From assembly GCA_016709725.1 (NCBI GenBank), contig JADJMG010000010.1, positions 62,001 to 126,000 on the forward strand: a stretch of DNA of 64,000 bases. The letters run 5' to 3'. This document shows positions 54,185 to 64,000 of this stretch, in pieces. Made by a program: the position numbers and the translations under genes. How positions within the stretch are numbered: position 1 is the stretch's first letter; the number at the start of each line of letters is the position of its first letter. This DNA is from Bacteroidota bacterium (GTDB lineage: Bacteria; Bacteroidota; Bacteroidia; AKYH767-A; OLB10). The notes below the pieces were generated by a model. The model did not search any database. It was not told the DNA's origin and saw nothing but the letters and a program-made list of their open reading frames with translations.

Positions 54185-57100
54185 ATGAGTCTAAAACTAC
54201 GAAGAAGCTTACTTATACTGACAGCGTTGCTGTTCATCCTTCGGGCTGATCCAGCAGAAGCAAGTCATGCTATGGGTGCCGACCTGACTTATGAATGCCT
54301 TGGTGGAAACACCTATAAAGTGCGATTGTCGTTTTATCGAGATTGTATTGGAATCTTAGCTCCGGCTAATATTTATGTAAACATTCGATCTGTAAGTTGT
54401 GGTCAAACATTAGGTGTTACCTGTAATCCCATTCCAGGCACCGGTCAAGAAGTAACGTATTTATGTCCTACCGCTCAAAGTACGTGTAATGGTGGAACAT
54501 TTACGGGAATTCAAGAATGGGTGTACGAAGGTGTGGTTACTCTTCCGATGCAATGTAACGACTGGCAATTTTCTTATTCGTTATGTTGTCGAAATGCTGC
54601 GATCAATACCATCAGCAGCCCTGGATCAAATACATTTTACATTTATGCATCTTTAGATAATACCATCACCCCTTGCAATAGTTCACCTACTTTTACAAAT
54701 AAGCCCGTTCCATTTGCTTGCTTAGGTCAACAATTATGTTTTAACCATGGTGCAACGGATCCTGATGGAGATTCATTAGTTTATTCTTTAGTAAATCCAC
54801 GTCAAACAGTAACGAATGACGTAAGTTATATTGCTCCTTATAATGCAGCAAATCCATTAGCCACTGCAGGACCCATACAGTTTAACACGCAAACGGGTGA
54901 TATCTGTTTTACCCCAACTCAACTCCAGGTGACCGTAATGGCGGTGTTAGTACGAGAGTATAGAAATGGTGTGTTGATTGGATATGTAGTTCGTGATATT
55001 CAAATAACTGTTTTGAATTGTACGAATGATCTTCCCACTTTAACGGGAATTAATGGAACCAATAATTTTGATTTGACGGTTTGTGCAAATGAAAGTTTAT
55101 GCTTTGATGTGTTTTCAAATGATATTAATGCTGGACAACAAGTTGGATTGTTTTGGAATAATGCCATTCCAAATGCAACTTTTACATCAGCAGGAAGTCC
55201 ACATCCAACAGGAACATTTTGCTGGACACCCACACAAGCTGATATAAGTAACACCGCACATTGTTTCACAGTACGTGTAAGTGATGATGCTTGTCCATTT
55301 ATTGGATCTAATACCTATTCTTATTGTATAACGGTCACGGGTATCACCGTTGACGCTGGGCCCGATCAGTACATAGCTTGTAGTGATCTTGCTACCGTCA
55401 CCGCAAATGCCAGTGGCGGAAATCCTCCATATACTTATTTATGGAGCAATGGATTTACGAATCCAACGCAAACAGTTGGAGTGGGAACGTACGTAGTAAC
55501 CGTTTCTGATGGTACTTGTTCAAGTACGGATACGGTAGAAATTATTGCAGCTTTTCAACCCATAGCTGATTTCACATGGGATGGTGCTTGCGGAAATGCT
55601 CCCGTGCAATTTACTGATCTAAGTACAACAGCAGGAGGAATGCAAAGTTGGACATGGAATTTTGGTGATGGTACCGGATCTATTCTTCAAAATCCAACGC
55701 ATACATTTCCAGGAAGTGGAACGTATAATGTTTCATTAATTGTTGAAAATATTTATGGTTGTACAGATACGCTCGTACTTCCAGTGGTAATTGCACCTTT
55801 ACCAATTGCATCATTCAGTACCGACACAGTTTGTGCTGGATCTTTTATCAACTTTACGAATACCAGTACGCCTGCTGGGTCAGGATGGTCATGGTCGTTT
55901 AGCAATGGTGGATCTTCGAATTCTCAAAATCCTTCTGTGGTTTTAGGTGCACCCGGTTCCTATACTGCCACATTAGTAGTGACGGATTCTGCAGGATGTA
56001 CCGATACTGTTACACAAAATGTAGTGGTGAATCCACAACCGGTGGCAGCATTTACTGTCAGTGGAAATAATTGTCAAGGCGCACCAATAACTTTTAACAA
56101 TACATCGAGTGGAGCCACTGGGTATACTTGGCTTTTTGGAGATGGGTCTACATCTACATCACAAAATCCATCGCATACTTATGGAAATAACGGTTCTTAT
56201 ACCGCTACGTTGATCGCCATGAATGCATTTGGTTGTTATGATACCGTTCAACAAACCGTGCAGGTGAATGGTCCTCCAGTTGCTTCAGCAGGTCCGGATG
56301 TAACCATTTGTATTGGTAGTAATGCCGTGCTTACAGCAAATGGTGGTGTAACATTTAATTGGACACCAGGAGGAAGTACGAGTAATACAATATCGGTTTC
56401 GCCCTCTACAAATACTTCTTATTCCGTAATTGTAACCGATGCGAACGGATGTTCGGCAGTAGATACCGTTAGGGTTTTAGTGAATCCATTACCCACTGCA
56501 ACGGTGAGTCCTAATGTAAGTGTTTGTCAAGGCCAAAGTGCAACATTAACAGCAAGTGGTGGTGTTTCGTATAGTTGGAATCCATCCGGAAGTGTAACTG
56601 GAACTATCGTTGTTACACCAGGATCCTCTACAACTTATGCTGTAAACGTAATTGATGCAAATGGTTGTCAAGCAACTGCTTTCGTAAATGTAACTGTAAA
56701 TCCTAATCCTGTGATCAGTTTACCTGCCGGAGTATTTATTTGTAGTGGAGTAAGTGCTACGTTAAATCCAGGAGCAACAGGAACAAGTTACTTGTGGAGC
56801 AATGGAGCAACGAGTCAAACCATTAATGTGAACACACAAGGTTCGTATTCGGTAATCGTTACTAACGCTGCTGGATGTACGTCAATGGCATCTACGCAGG
56901 TTACCGTTGGTGGACAAGTCATTAGTAATAGTAATACCACCTCAATTTGCCAAGGACAATCGGCTACATTAGATGCAGGTTTCGCTGGATCTACTTATGC
57001 TTGGAGTACAGGATCTACATCGCAAACAATATCTGTAAATGCAGCGGGAGTTTATTCTGTAACGGTGACGGATGCAAGCGGTTGTACAGGTACTATAGCC

Positions 57101-60100
57101 AATACGGTTCAAGTAAATCCGTTGCCACAAGCTGCATTTACACCGAACGATGAATGTTTAAATGATTCTGTGTTTTTCCACGACGCCTCTTCAGTAAATG
57201 GCGGAAGCATTACTTCCTGGAGTTGGGATTTAGGAAATGGAAATATTTCCTTCGCTCAAAATCCAATTTTAGTATATAATACTCCAGGCGCATACAATGT
57301 AGTTCTTACCATTACTTCCGATCAAGGGTGTACATCAGTGTTATCCGATACTTTAAATATTTATCCGATGCCTACCGCAGCATTTAATTTTACGCAAGGA
57401 TGTATTGGTACCAGTATTCCATTCGTGGATCAGTCCACCGTTGGATTTGGAAATATTGTAAGCTGGAATTGGAATTTTGGAGATGGAACAACTTCCACTT
57501 CTCAAAATCCTCAGCATGCTTTCACTACAGCAGGAAATTACAATGTATCTTTAGAAGTTTCTACGCCCGGTGGATGTAGAGCTATCCTCAGCAGAGTAGT
57601 CCAAATTTTCCCTGAGCCTGTATTGTCTTTCACTTCAACACCAACTACCATTTGTTTAGGTGGATCAGTTACCTTAAATAATACAAGTACTTCGAGCAAC
57701 GGTGTTATCAGTAATTGTCAATGGAGTTTCGGAAATGGAACTACATCGAATCAATTGAGTCCAACTGTAAATTATAATAACGCTGGAAATTATACGATCA
57801 CTTTAATTGGAACAACTACTCTTGGTTGTTCGGATACATTAACTCAAGCCGTAACCATAAATGCATTGCCAACAGCTGATGCTGGTTCGAATCGTGCCAT
57901 CTGCGCGGGAACTTCTACCACTTTAACAGCAACTGGAGGCGGAACCTATTCCTGGTCGCCCGGTGGATCTACAGCAAGCTCCATAACCGTTACACCTATT
58001 ACCAGTGGAATGTATTATGTAATCGTAACTAACGCTAATGGATGTACGTCAAGAGATAGTGTGCGTGTAAATATTAATCCGTTACCAGTCGCCAATGCAG
58101 GTCCCGATAGAGCTCTTTGTATTGGAAATAATACAACACTTACGGCAACGGGTGGTGGAACGTACTCTTGGAATCCAGGTGGTGCAACTACACCAACCAT
58201 TACGGTTTCTCCTGCATCAACCATAAACTATATTGTTACCGTTACCGCTGCGAATGGTTGTACTCGAAATGATACGGCTCGTGTTGTGGTAAATCCATTA
58301 CCAACGGCAAGTGCGGGTCCCGATAAAACCATTTGTTTTGGTACGACCACTTCATTAACGGCCTCAGGAGGTAGTACCTATTTATGGCAACATAGTGGTG
58401 CCACTACTGCTACTGTGTATGTGAATCCAACGACCACTTCTACGTATGTAGTTACGGTGACAAGTTCTGCTGGCTGTTCTAGAAGAGATACGGTGCAAGT
58501 GAATACAAATCCAACACCAACTGTTGTGGGATCAAATGCATTTTTCTGTACAGGATTTAGTGCTACGTTGGATGCAGGTAACCCTGGTATGACTTATTTA
58601 TGGTCTCCGAGTGGTGATGTTACCCAAACTGTTGGTGTGACCGATCCGGGAGTATATTCCGTTGTTGTGACCAATGCTTTCGGTTGTCAAGGTTCGGGAA
58701 CATTTAATGTTACGGAAGGCGGAACTGGTTTAAGTGCAACACCCATTAATGTAAATACGTGTCAAGGAACGAATGTAACCTTGGATGCAGGAAATCCAGG
58801 AATGACTTATTTATGGTCGACAGGGGCTGCATCTCAATCCATAAGTGTAGGAAGTACCGGTACTTATCAAGTTACTATTACGGATCCAGGTGGATGTTCA
58901 GCATCTTTCACTAATAATGTGGCTGTGCATCCTTTACCAACCGTAAATTTTGCGACAACGCCAGCTTGTTTAGGAGATGCAAATACTTTTGTAAATACAT
59001 CTTCAATCGCTAGCGGAAATATCATCGGATGGCAATGGAACATCAATGGAAATGCTTCCTCGATTGTTCAAAATCCATCAGTATCTATTCCAACCGTTGG
59101 AACATATCCTGTAACATTAGTAGCTACTTCTGGATTTGGTTGTATTGATTCACTAACGGGTAGCATTACCGTGAATCCATTACCTACTGCGGATTTCACT
59201 GCTCCGGATGTTTGTGAAGGAAGCGCTACTCAGTTGAGCGATGTATCAACAGTGGGAAGTGGAAGCATATCAACTTGGGCTTGGCAATTGGGTGATGGAA
59301 CTACATCATCATTGCAAAATCCACAGCATACATATGCCAATGAAGGTGTGTATAATGTTACTTTAATTGTTTCGAGTGCTTCAGGATGTAACGATACCAT
59401 TTTACAATCCATCACCATCGATCCAATGCCTGAGGCAGACTTCGTTGCCAACGATGTTTGTGAAGGAGATTCAGTTCAATTCACTAATAATTCTCAATTA
59501 TCCAGTGGATTCATCAGTGATATCAATTGGGATTTCGGAGATGGTAATACAAGCTCATTAAGCGATCCAGTCCATTATTATACTTCACCAGGATCATATA
59601 CGGTAACATTACGTGTTGGATCGGATCAAGTTTGTGAGGACGTAATTGCAAAAACAATTGTAGTGAATCCAAAACCTATAGCCGACTTTATAGCAAGTCC
59701 AGTATGTGATGGTTCTCCAATTCTCTTTGTCGATAATTCAAATGTTCCAACGGGTGTTGTGAATGGATGGTATTGGGAGTTTGGTGATGGGTCATTCTCA
59801 TCTACGCAACAACCCAATCATCAATATGCAAATCCTGGAATTTATAATGTGAGTTTACTAGCCAGCACCGATAAAGGATGTAGCGATACATTGAATCGTT
59901 CAACAACCATAAACGATATTCCGCAAGCTGGATTTACTGTGGCCAATGCATGTTTAGGTAGTCCGGTGGTGTTCAATGATACCACATTAGGAACAGCAGG
60001 TGCCATCACGAATTGGGCTTGGAATTTTGGAGATGGACTTACATCATCTACTCAAAATCCTACTCATACTTATAATTCAACGGGTACCTATACCGTTAGT

Positions 60101-61936
60101 TTAATTGTTAGCAATGCAAATGGTTGTATCGATACCGTGAATAGAAGTGTCAATGTTTTCCCAGTACCGAATGCAAATTTCTCTAGCAATGATGTTTGTT
60201 TAAATGGCAGCACTAACTTCTTCGATCAATCTCAAATTGTAGGCGGTGGAACCTTCCAATACGCTTGGGATTTTGGTGATAATACTACGGATACTTTAAT
60301 GCATCCTCAGCATACCTATACTGCTGCAGGAACCTATAATGTTAATTTATCCATCACTACACCATACGGTTGTACTGCCAATGTAATGCGAAGTATAACT
60401 GTATTTCCTTTGCCAACACCTGATTTCACTGCGGGAAATGTATGTTTAAATTTACCAGTGCAAATCATCGACAACTCATCAGTTACACCAGGTAATTTAT
60501 CAGGATGGTCGTGGAGCTTAGGAAATGGAGATACAAGCACGGCACAAAATCCGACTGTGTTTTATCCGGCTGCTGGATTCTATACGATCACTTTAGAGGT
60601 AACATCAAACCAAGGTTGTAAAAATACTATTACCGATTCAGTGGAAGTATATGCAGCACCTTCTCCTCAACCTACTGCAGGTACTCGTTGTCTGTCCGAT
60701 AATATTCCATTTGCCGATACCAGTTCAGGTGCGAATAACAACATTGTAAATTGGGATTGGACTTTTGGTAACGGTACTACAGGAACGTTAGCAAATGAAA
60801 GCAGTACGTATGCAAATGCCGGAACCTATGTTGCGACATTAACAACAACCAATTCGAATGGATGTAGAGCAACGGCCAATACGAATGTAATCATTAACGA
60901 TTTACCGGTGGCAGGATTTACAGCCAACACGCCTTGTTTAAATAGTCCAGTACAATTTACAAGTACCTCATTTGTTCCTGGAGGAACCATCACCGGATAC
61001 TCTTGGAATTTTGGAGATGGAGTAGGTACTTCAAGCAGCGCTAACCCAAGTTATGTGTACACACAACAAGGAACCTATACCATCACGTTAATTGTAACGA
61101 GTGATGATGGTTGTAATGATACCATCACCGGAACAGTTCTCGTTAATCCATTACCGGTAGCTCATTTTACAGAGATGAGTAATCCAGGTTGTGGTCCAAT
61201 CGTAGTTCCGTTTACTGATTCTTCTTTTGTAAGTTCAGGAGGAGTAGTATCATGGGCATGGGATTTTGGTGATGGTGGAAGTTCAACATTGCAAAATCCA
61301 ACGCATACCTATACAGCAAGTGGAAACTTCAATGTAACGTTAACTGTAGTTTCTGATTCAGGTTGTACCAACACAGTAAGCATCAACAATGCGGTTACTG
61401 TTTATCCCGGACCAGATGCCGAGTTTGAAGCGGATCCAGCCTTGCAAAATATTCTCAATCCGAATTTCGATTTCATCAATCTTTCTTCAGGTGCACTCAC
61501 GTATGCATGGACCTTTGGTGATGGAGGAGCTTCAACACTGTTTGAACCATCTTACACGTATCGCGATACCGGAAATTATTTAGTAACCTTATGGGTAGTG
61601 AATTCATACGGTTGTCCTGATTCCGTTTCACATTGGGTGCGTGTAGATCCAATTTTCAGCTGGTGGATTCCAAATGCATTCACTCCAAATGGTGATGGTG
61701 TTAACGAAGGATTCAATATTCAAGGTGAATATATTGTTGATGTTGAACTAAGCATCTTCAACCGTTGGGGAGCGCGCATTTTCCAAAGTACAGGAAAAAC
61801 CAATCGCGCTTGGGATGGAAGCATAGAAGGCGAATCACAATTAGCACAAGAAGGAACCTATGTTTATCAGGTAAAAGTGATTGATGTTTGGGGTAAGCAA
61901 CATGAGAAAGTGGGGCATGTGCATTTGGTCAGATAA
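54185..61936 (+). CDS. Giant PKD/Ig-repeat adhesin with type B T9SS sorting domain
   Basis: 2583 residues from the ATG at 54185, which gives a clean signal peptide (MSLKLRRSLLILTALLFILRADPAEA). A GTG at 54137 would add 16 charged residues. The N-terminal domain (SHAMGADLTYECLGGN ... YRDC ... CCRN) is shared with the 792-residue adhesin. Then come about 17 PKD modules (WNFGDG...NPTHTY...GxYxVxL) and about ten Ig-like modules in alternating blocks, each ending near NPLP. The end (WWIPNAFTPNGDGVNEGFNI ... FNRWGARIFQS ... GTYVYQVKV) is a type B CTD. Long fibre for adhesion or gliding. Repeats are alike but not identical, so assembly here may be fragile. Confidence 0.95.
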   Translation: MSLKLRRSLLILTALLFILRADPAEASHAMGADLTYECLGGNTYKVRLSFYRDCIGILAPANIYVNIRSVSCGQTLGVTCNPIPGTGQEVTYLCPTAQSTCNGGTFTGIQEWVYEGVVTLPMQCNDWQFSYSLCCRNAAINTISSPGSNTFYIYASLDNTITPCNSSPTFTNKPVPFACLGQQLCFNHGATDPDGDSLVYSLVNPRQTVTNDVSYIAPYNAANPLATAGPIQFNTQTGDICFTPTQLQVTVMAVLVREYRNGVLIGYVVRDIQITVLNCTNDLPTLTGINGTNNFDLTVCANESLCFDVFSNDINAGQQVGLFWNNAIPNATFTSAGSPHPTGTFCWTPTQADISNTAHCFTVRVSDDACPFIGSNTYSYCITVTGITVDAGPDQYIACSDLATVTANASGGNPPYTYLWSNGFTNPTQTVGVGTYVVTVSDGTCSSTDTVEIIAAFQPIADFTWDGACGNAPVQFTDLSTTAGGMQSWTWNFGDGTGSILQNPTHTFPGSGTYNVSLIVENIYGCTDTLVLPVVIAPLPIASFSTDTVCAGSFINFTNTSTPAGSGWSWSFSNGGSSNSQNPSVVLGAPGSYTATLVVTDSAGCTDTVTQNVVVNPQPVAAFTVSGNNCQGAPITFNNTSSGATGYTWLFGDGSTSTSQNPSHTYGNNGSYTATLIAMNAFGCYDTVQQTVQVNGPPVASAGPDVTICIGSNAVLTANGGVTFNWTPGGSTSNTISVSPSTNTSYSVIVTDANGCSAVDTVRVLVNPLPTATVSPNVSVCQGQSATLTASGGVSYSWNPSGSVTGTIVVTPGSSTTYAVNVIDANGCQATAFVNVTVNPNPVISLPAGVFICSGVSATLNPGATGTSYLWSNGATSQTINVNTQGSYSVIVTNAAGCTSMASTQVTVGGQVISNSNTTSICQGQSATLDAGFAGSTYAWSTGSTSQTISVNAAGVYSVTVTDASGCTGTIANTVQVNPLPQAAFTPNDECLNDSVFFHDASSVNGGSITSWSWDLGNGNISFAQNPILVYNTPGAYNVVLTITSDQGCTSVLSDTLNIYPMPTAAFNFTQGCIGTSIPFVDQSTVGFGNIVSWNWNFGDGTTSTSQNPQHAFTTAGNYNVSLEVSTPGGCRAILSRVVQIFPEPVLSFTSTPTTICLGGSVTLNNTSTSSNGVISNCQWSFGNGTTSNQLSPTVNYNNAGNYTITLIGTTTLGCSDTLTQAVTINALPTADAGSNRAICAGTSTTLTATGGGTYSWSPGGSTASSITVTPITSGMYYVIVTNANGCTSRDSVRVNINPLPVANAGPDRALCIGNNTTLTATGGGTYSWNPGGATTPTITVSPASTINYIVTVTAANGCTRNDTARVVVNPLPTASAGPDKTICFGTTTSLTASGGSTYLWQHSGATTATVYVNPTTTSTYVVTVTSSAGCSRRDTVQVNTNPTPTVVGSNAFFCTGFSATLDAGNPGMTYLWSPSGDVTQTVGVTDPGVYSVVVTNAFGCQGSGTFNVTEGGTGLSATPINVNTCQGTNVTLDAGNPGMTYLWSTGAASQSISVGSTGTYQVTITDPGGCSASFTNNVAVHPLPTVNFATTPACLGDANTFVNTSSIASGNIIGWQWNINGNASSIVQNPSVSIPTVGTYPVTLVATSGFGCIDSLTGSITVNPLPTADFTAPDVCEGSATQLSDVSTVGSGSISTWAWQLGDGTTSSLQNPQHTYANEGVYNVTLIVSSASGCNDTILQSITIDPMPEADFVANDVCEGDSVQFTNNSQLSSGFISDINWDFGDGNTSSLSDPVHYYTSPGSYTVTLRVGSDQVCEDVIAKTIVVNPKPIADFIASPVCDGSPILFVDNSNVPTGVVNGWYWEFGDGSFSSTQQPNHQYANPGIYNVSLLASTDKGCSDTLNRSTTINDIPQAGFTVANACLGSPVVFNDTTLGTAGAITNWAWNFGDGLTSSTQNPTHTYNSTGTYTVSLIVSNANGCIDTVNRSVNVFPVPNANFSSNDVCLNGSTNFFDQSQIVGGGTFQYAWDFGDNTTDTLMHPQHTYTAAGTYNVNLSITTPYGCTANVMRSITVFPLPTPDFTAGNVCLNLPVQIIDNSSVTPGNLSGWSWSLGNGDTSTAQNPTVFYPAAGFYTITLEVTSNQGCKNTITDSVEVYAAPSPQPTAGTRCLSDNIPFADTSSGANNNIVNWDWTFGNGTTGTLANESSTYANAGTYVATLTTTNSNGCRATANTNVIINDLPVAGFTANTPCLNSPVQFTSTSFVPGGTITGYSWNFGDGVGTSSSANPSYVYTQQGTYTITLIVTSDDGCNDTITGTVLVNPLPVAHFTEMSNPGCGPIVVPFTDSSFVSSGGVVSWAWDFGDGGSSTLQNPTHTYTASGNFNVTLTVVSDSGCTNTVSINNAVTVYPGPDAEFEADPALQNILNPNFDFINLSSGALTYAWTFGDGGASTLFEPSYTYRDTGNYLVTLWVVNSYGCPDSVSHWVRVDPIFSWWIPNAFTPNGDGVNEGFNIQGEYIVDVELSIFNRWGARIFQSTGKTNRAWDGSIEGESQLAQEGTYVYQVKVIDVWGKQHEKVGHVHLVR

Positions 61937-62177
61937 ATTTTAAATGTTTAAAAATTCACGTGGATCCGAAATGCGAATGAACACGAAAATCGAAAAATGC
62001 GAAATGTATTTTAATTGAATCATACAAAGAAAAAATCCGCGAAAATCCGATTTATCCGTGTAATCAGTGTTCGAAATTGAGATTGTTAAGCAAAGAGAAT
62101 TTATCATAAAAAATCTTAATCATCTTAATTGATCAGTGTGCCATCAAAAGATACGGATGTAAGATTTATCTGACACA

Positions 62178-62212
62178 AAAAAGACCATCGTAAGGACGGT
62201 CTTTTATTTTTT
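62178..62212. terminator. Bidirectional terminator
   Basis: AAAAGACC-A-TC / GA-C-GGTCTTTT with a GTAAG loop, between the convergent adhesin and lolA genes, T-rich on the plus strand and A-rich on the other. Confidence 0.75.
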
Positions 62213-62224
62213 ATTGATATGTTT

Positions 62225-62878
62225 TTATCTCAAGTCAATCACCTCAACCCCTGGATATTTCTTCGTATCAAAAACAAACATGTTATCGTTGACAGGGGAG
62301 TTGGGTGTGAATTTTACGATGGAGTAGGTGAGTATAGCACCGCTCTTTTCATAAATTTTTGCTTCTTTCACAAATTGTCCCGCTTTGTCGATGGACAAAA
62401 GAATTTTGAAATAATTTTTCTTGGTATCGTCGGGCGTTAATTCAATTTGTTGTACCGTGCCACTCTTTTCTTTTTTATCACCAATGTATTTTGTCTTGAA
62501 TCCTTTTTCATACATGGTGAAAATATTGGTAGGACTAATTGCACCTTCAACCGATTTTGATTCGGAGATTTGTACTTCGTTCGATTCTTTTAAGAAGGTC
62601 CAAGTGCTGGCGCCGTCGCTCATCACAGTTTGATTATTTAAAACAAACTGAAACTTGGGGCCATTTAATACGATGGTACCCGAAAAATTTTCGGAAGCTT
62701 TTGTTTTTTGATCTACCCGCGATAATTTAAAACTGGCGGATAAAGATTTATAGGATTTGTATTTTGCACTAACCGACTTTAATATTTCTGACGATTTAGC
62801 ATCGCTTTGTGCGAATACCGTAGTGCTTAATAATAAGGTGAACGCAAGGCATGCGCTCAATAATTTAGATTTATTCAT
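62225..62878 (-). CDS. lolA: Outer membrane lipoprotein carrier LolA-like protein
   Basis: 217 residues with a signal peptide (LLSACLAFTLLLSTTVFAQ). The mature domain (SASFKLSRVDQKTKASENFSGTI, MSDGASTWTFL, VQQIELTPDD) matches the LolA half-barrel that shuttles lipoproteins across the periplasm to the outer membrane. Immediately downstream of ftsK on the same strand, a frequent pairing in this phylum. Confidence 0.9.
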   Translation of the reverse strand: MNKSKLLSACLAFTLLLSTTVFAQSDAKSSEILKSVSAKYKSYKSLSASFKLSRVDQKTKASENFSGTIVLNGPKFQFVLNNQTVMSDGASTWTFLKESNEVQISESKSVEGAISPTNIFTMYEKGFKTKYIGDKKEKSGTVQQIELTPDDTKKNYFKILLSIDKAGQFVKEAKIYEKSGAILTYSIVKFTPNSPVNDNMFVFDTKKYPGVEVIDLR

Positions 62879-62913
62879 AGGTTTTGTAGGCTGTAAAGAT
62901 AAAGTTTAGAATC

Positions 62914-64000
62914 TTAAACTCCCGAAGGCGATTTTACGCTTTTCAATAACTGTTCCAAACTTGCCATATCCTTGCAACGAACTTCACGAGCCTTACTTCC
63001 TTCAAAAGGTCCTATAATGCCTGCAGCCTCAAGCTGATCCACAATTCTACCCGCTCTATTGTATCCTAATTTCAATCTTCTTTGTAATAAAGATGCAGAG
63101 CCTTGTTGGAATTGCACCACCATATGAGCCGCTTCATCGAATAAAGGATCAAAATCATCAGCTCCCATATCGTTCGATCCACCCGAAGTTTCTCCTTCGC
63201 CCACATACTCAGGGAGTTGGTATGCTTGTGAGTAAGCGCGCTGGTTGCCAATGAAGTTTGTAATAGCCTCAACTTCAGGCGTGTCAACAAAAGCGCATTG
63301 CATTCGAACTAGATCAGAACCAGTAGACAATAACATGTCACCACGACCAATTAATTGATCGGCACCGCCCGTATCTAAAATGGTGCGGGAGTCGATTTTG
63401 GAAGTTACCCTAAAGGCTAATCGAGCTGGGAAGTTGGCTTTGATGGTACCCGTAATAATATTTACCGATGGACGCTGTGTGGCAATGATCAAGTGAATTC
63501 CAATGGCCCGTGCTAACTGAGCTAAACGAGCAATCGGTGTTTCTACTTCTTTACCAGCCGTCATAATTAAATCGGCAAACTCATCCACCACCAATACAAT
63601 GTAGGGAAGGAAACGATGTCCGTTATTCGGATTTAATTTTCTGGAGATGAACTTCACATTGTACTCACGAATATTTCTTACTTGTGCTTCTTTCAATAAT
63701 TCGTAGCGATCGTCCATCTCAATACAAAGTGAGTTTAATGTATTCACCACTTTCTTTGTGTCGGTGATAATCGCATCTTCATCACCCGGAAGTTTAGCTA
63801 AGAAATGTCGTTCGATAGTTTTGAAAAGTGTTAACTCCACTTTCTTGGGATCAACTAAAACGAATTTTACTTGAGCCGGATGTTTTTTATAAAGTAGAGA
63901 AACTAAAATTGCATTTAATCCTACCGATTTACCTTGTCCTGTAGCACCTGCCATCAACAAGTGAGGCATCTTGGCTAAGTCGGCAATAAAGATTTCATTG
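62914..64000 (-). CDS. ftsK: FtsK/SpoIIIE DNA translocase (3' part; start outside window)
   Basis: The motor for chromosome segregation and division. The visible part holds Walker A GATGQGKS, Walker B VLVVDEFADL, sensor region LIIATQRPSVNIITG and the C-terminal gamma domain (LQRRLKLGYNRAGRIVDQLEAAGI) that reads KOPS-like sites. The frame stays open to the right edge, so the N-terminal membrane domain is outside the window. Confidence 0.95.
   Translation of the reverse strand, partial: NEIFIADLAKMPHLLMAGATGQGKSVGLNAILVSLLYKKHPAQVKFVLVDPKKVELTLFKTIERHFLAKLPGDEDAIITDTKKVVNTLNSLCIEMDDRYELLKEAQVRNIREYNVKFISRKLNPNNGHRFLPYIVLVVDEFADLIMTAGKEVETPIARLAQLARAIGIHLIIATQRPSVNIITGTIKANFPARLAFRVTSKIDSRTILDTGGADQLIGRGDMLLSTGSDLVRMQCAFVDTPEVEAITNFIGNQRAYSQAYQLPEYVGEGETSGGSNDMGADDFDPLFDEAAHMVVQFQQGSASLLQRRLKLGYNRAGRIVDQLEAAGIIGPFEGSKAREVRCKDMASLEQLLKSVKSPSGV

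Overview
The window is about 64 kb of AT-rich bacterial DNA (GC near 38% by eye) that reads as a Bacteroidota chromosome segment, probably from the Flavobacteriia or a related class; I cannot place it more closely. Several proteins carry type IX secretion (T9SS) C-terminal sorting domains of both type A (about 4.0 kb, 22.8 kb, 53.1 kb) and type B (gliding-motility CTD; 42.9-41.2 kb, 48.2-45.9 kb, 61.9 kb). There is a PorP/SprF protein, a DUF3276 PUR-type protein, a GWxTD protein, a long NusB linked to DUF1573/YajC/YbbR/CoaE, and a leucine-type dehydrogenase.

Layout. 0-1.4 kb: 3' part of uvrA. 1.6-6.4 kb: secreted proteins and lipoproteins, several with broken frames. 6.6-11.4 kb (minus): FAD oxidoreductase, broken beta-propeller protein, two small membrane proteins and uvrB. 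11.5-16.5 kb: FKBP isomerase, an exported low-complexity protein, a three-gene operon of small exported proteins and a TIGR02757 protein. 16.5-17.7 kb: gene-poor, rich in hairpins. 18.1-24.3 kb: decayed helical-repeat gene, gingipain-like C25 peptidase, broken vanadium-haloperoxidase-like lipoprotein. 24.8-30.2 kb: small membrane protein, FMN reductase, broken methyltransferase plus UbiA prenyltransferase, YrdC/Sua5, ProC. 37.6-30.6 kb (minus): leucine dehydrogenase, nusB, DUF1573, yajC, ybbR-like, coaE, metallo-beta-lactamase exonuclease, nnr. 37.7-40.2 kb: ABC exporter and DUF3276 protein. 48.2-40.4 kb (minus): compact T9SS/surface operon of type B adhesin, PorP/SprF, PorE-like protein, second type B protein and a receiver-Hpt protein. 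51.5-48.3 kb (minus): GWxTD protein, glycosyltransferase, FAH-family protein. 51.8-52.5 kb: tRNA-Ser(UGA) followed by a dense hairpin cluster. 52.5-62 kb: small T9SS protein, broken idi, and a 2.6-kaa PKD/Ig-repeat adhesin. 62.2-64 kb (minus): lolA and the 3' part of ftsK.

Two things stand out beyond individual genes. First, many genes are interrupted by single-base shifts, mostly an apparent missing base in a short homopolymer, including housekeeping-type genes (nnr, an FAH-family gene). In-frame TAA codons also split idi and a methyltransferase gene. This may be uncorrected sequencing error or real decay, and the sequence alone cannot separate them. In the feature list 'pseudogene' means only that the frame is interrupted here. 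Second, the 48.2-40.4 kb cluster links a PorP/SprF-PorE-like surface module to two type B cargo proteins and a phosphorelay protein, and its first gene shares an N-terminal domain with the giant adhesin at 54-62 kb. This is the best candidate for a functional system in the window.
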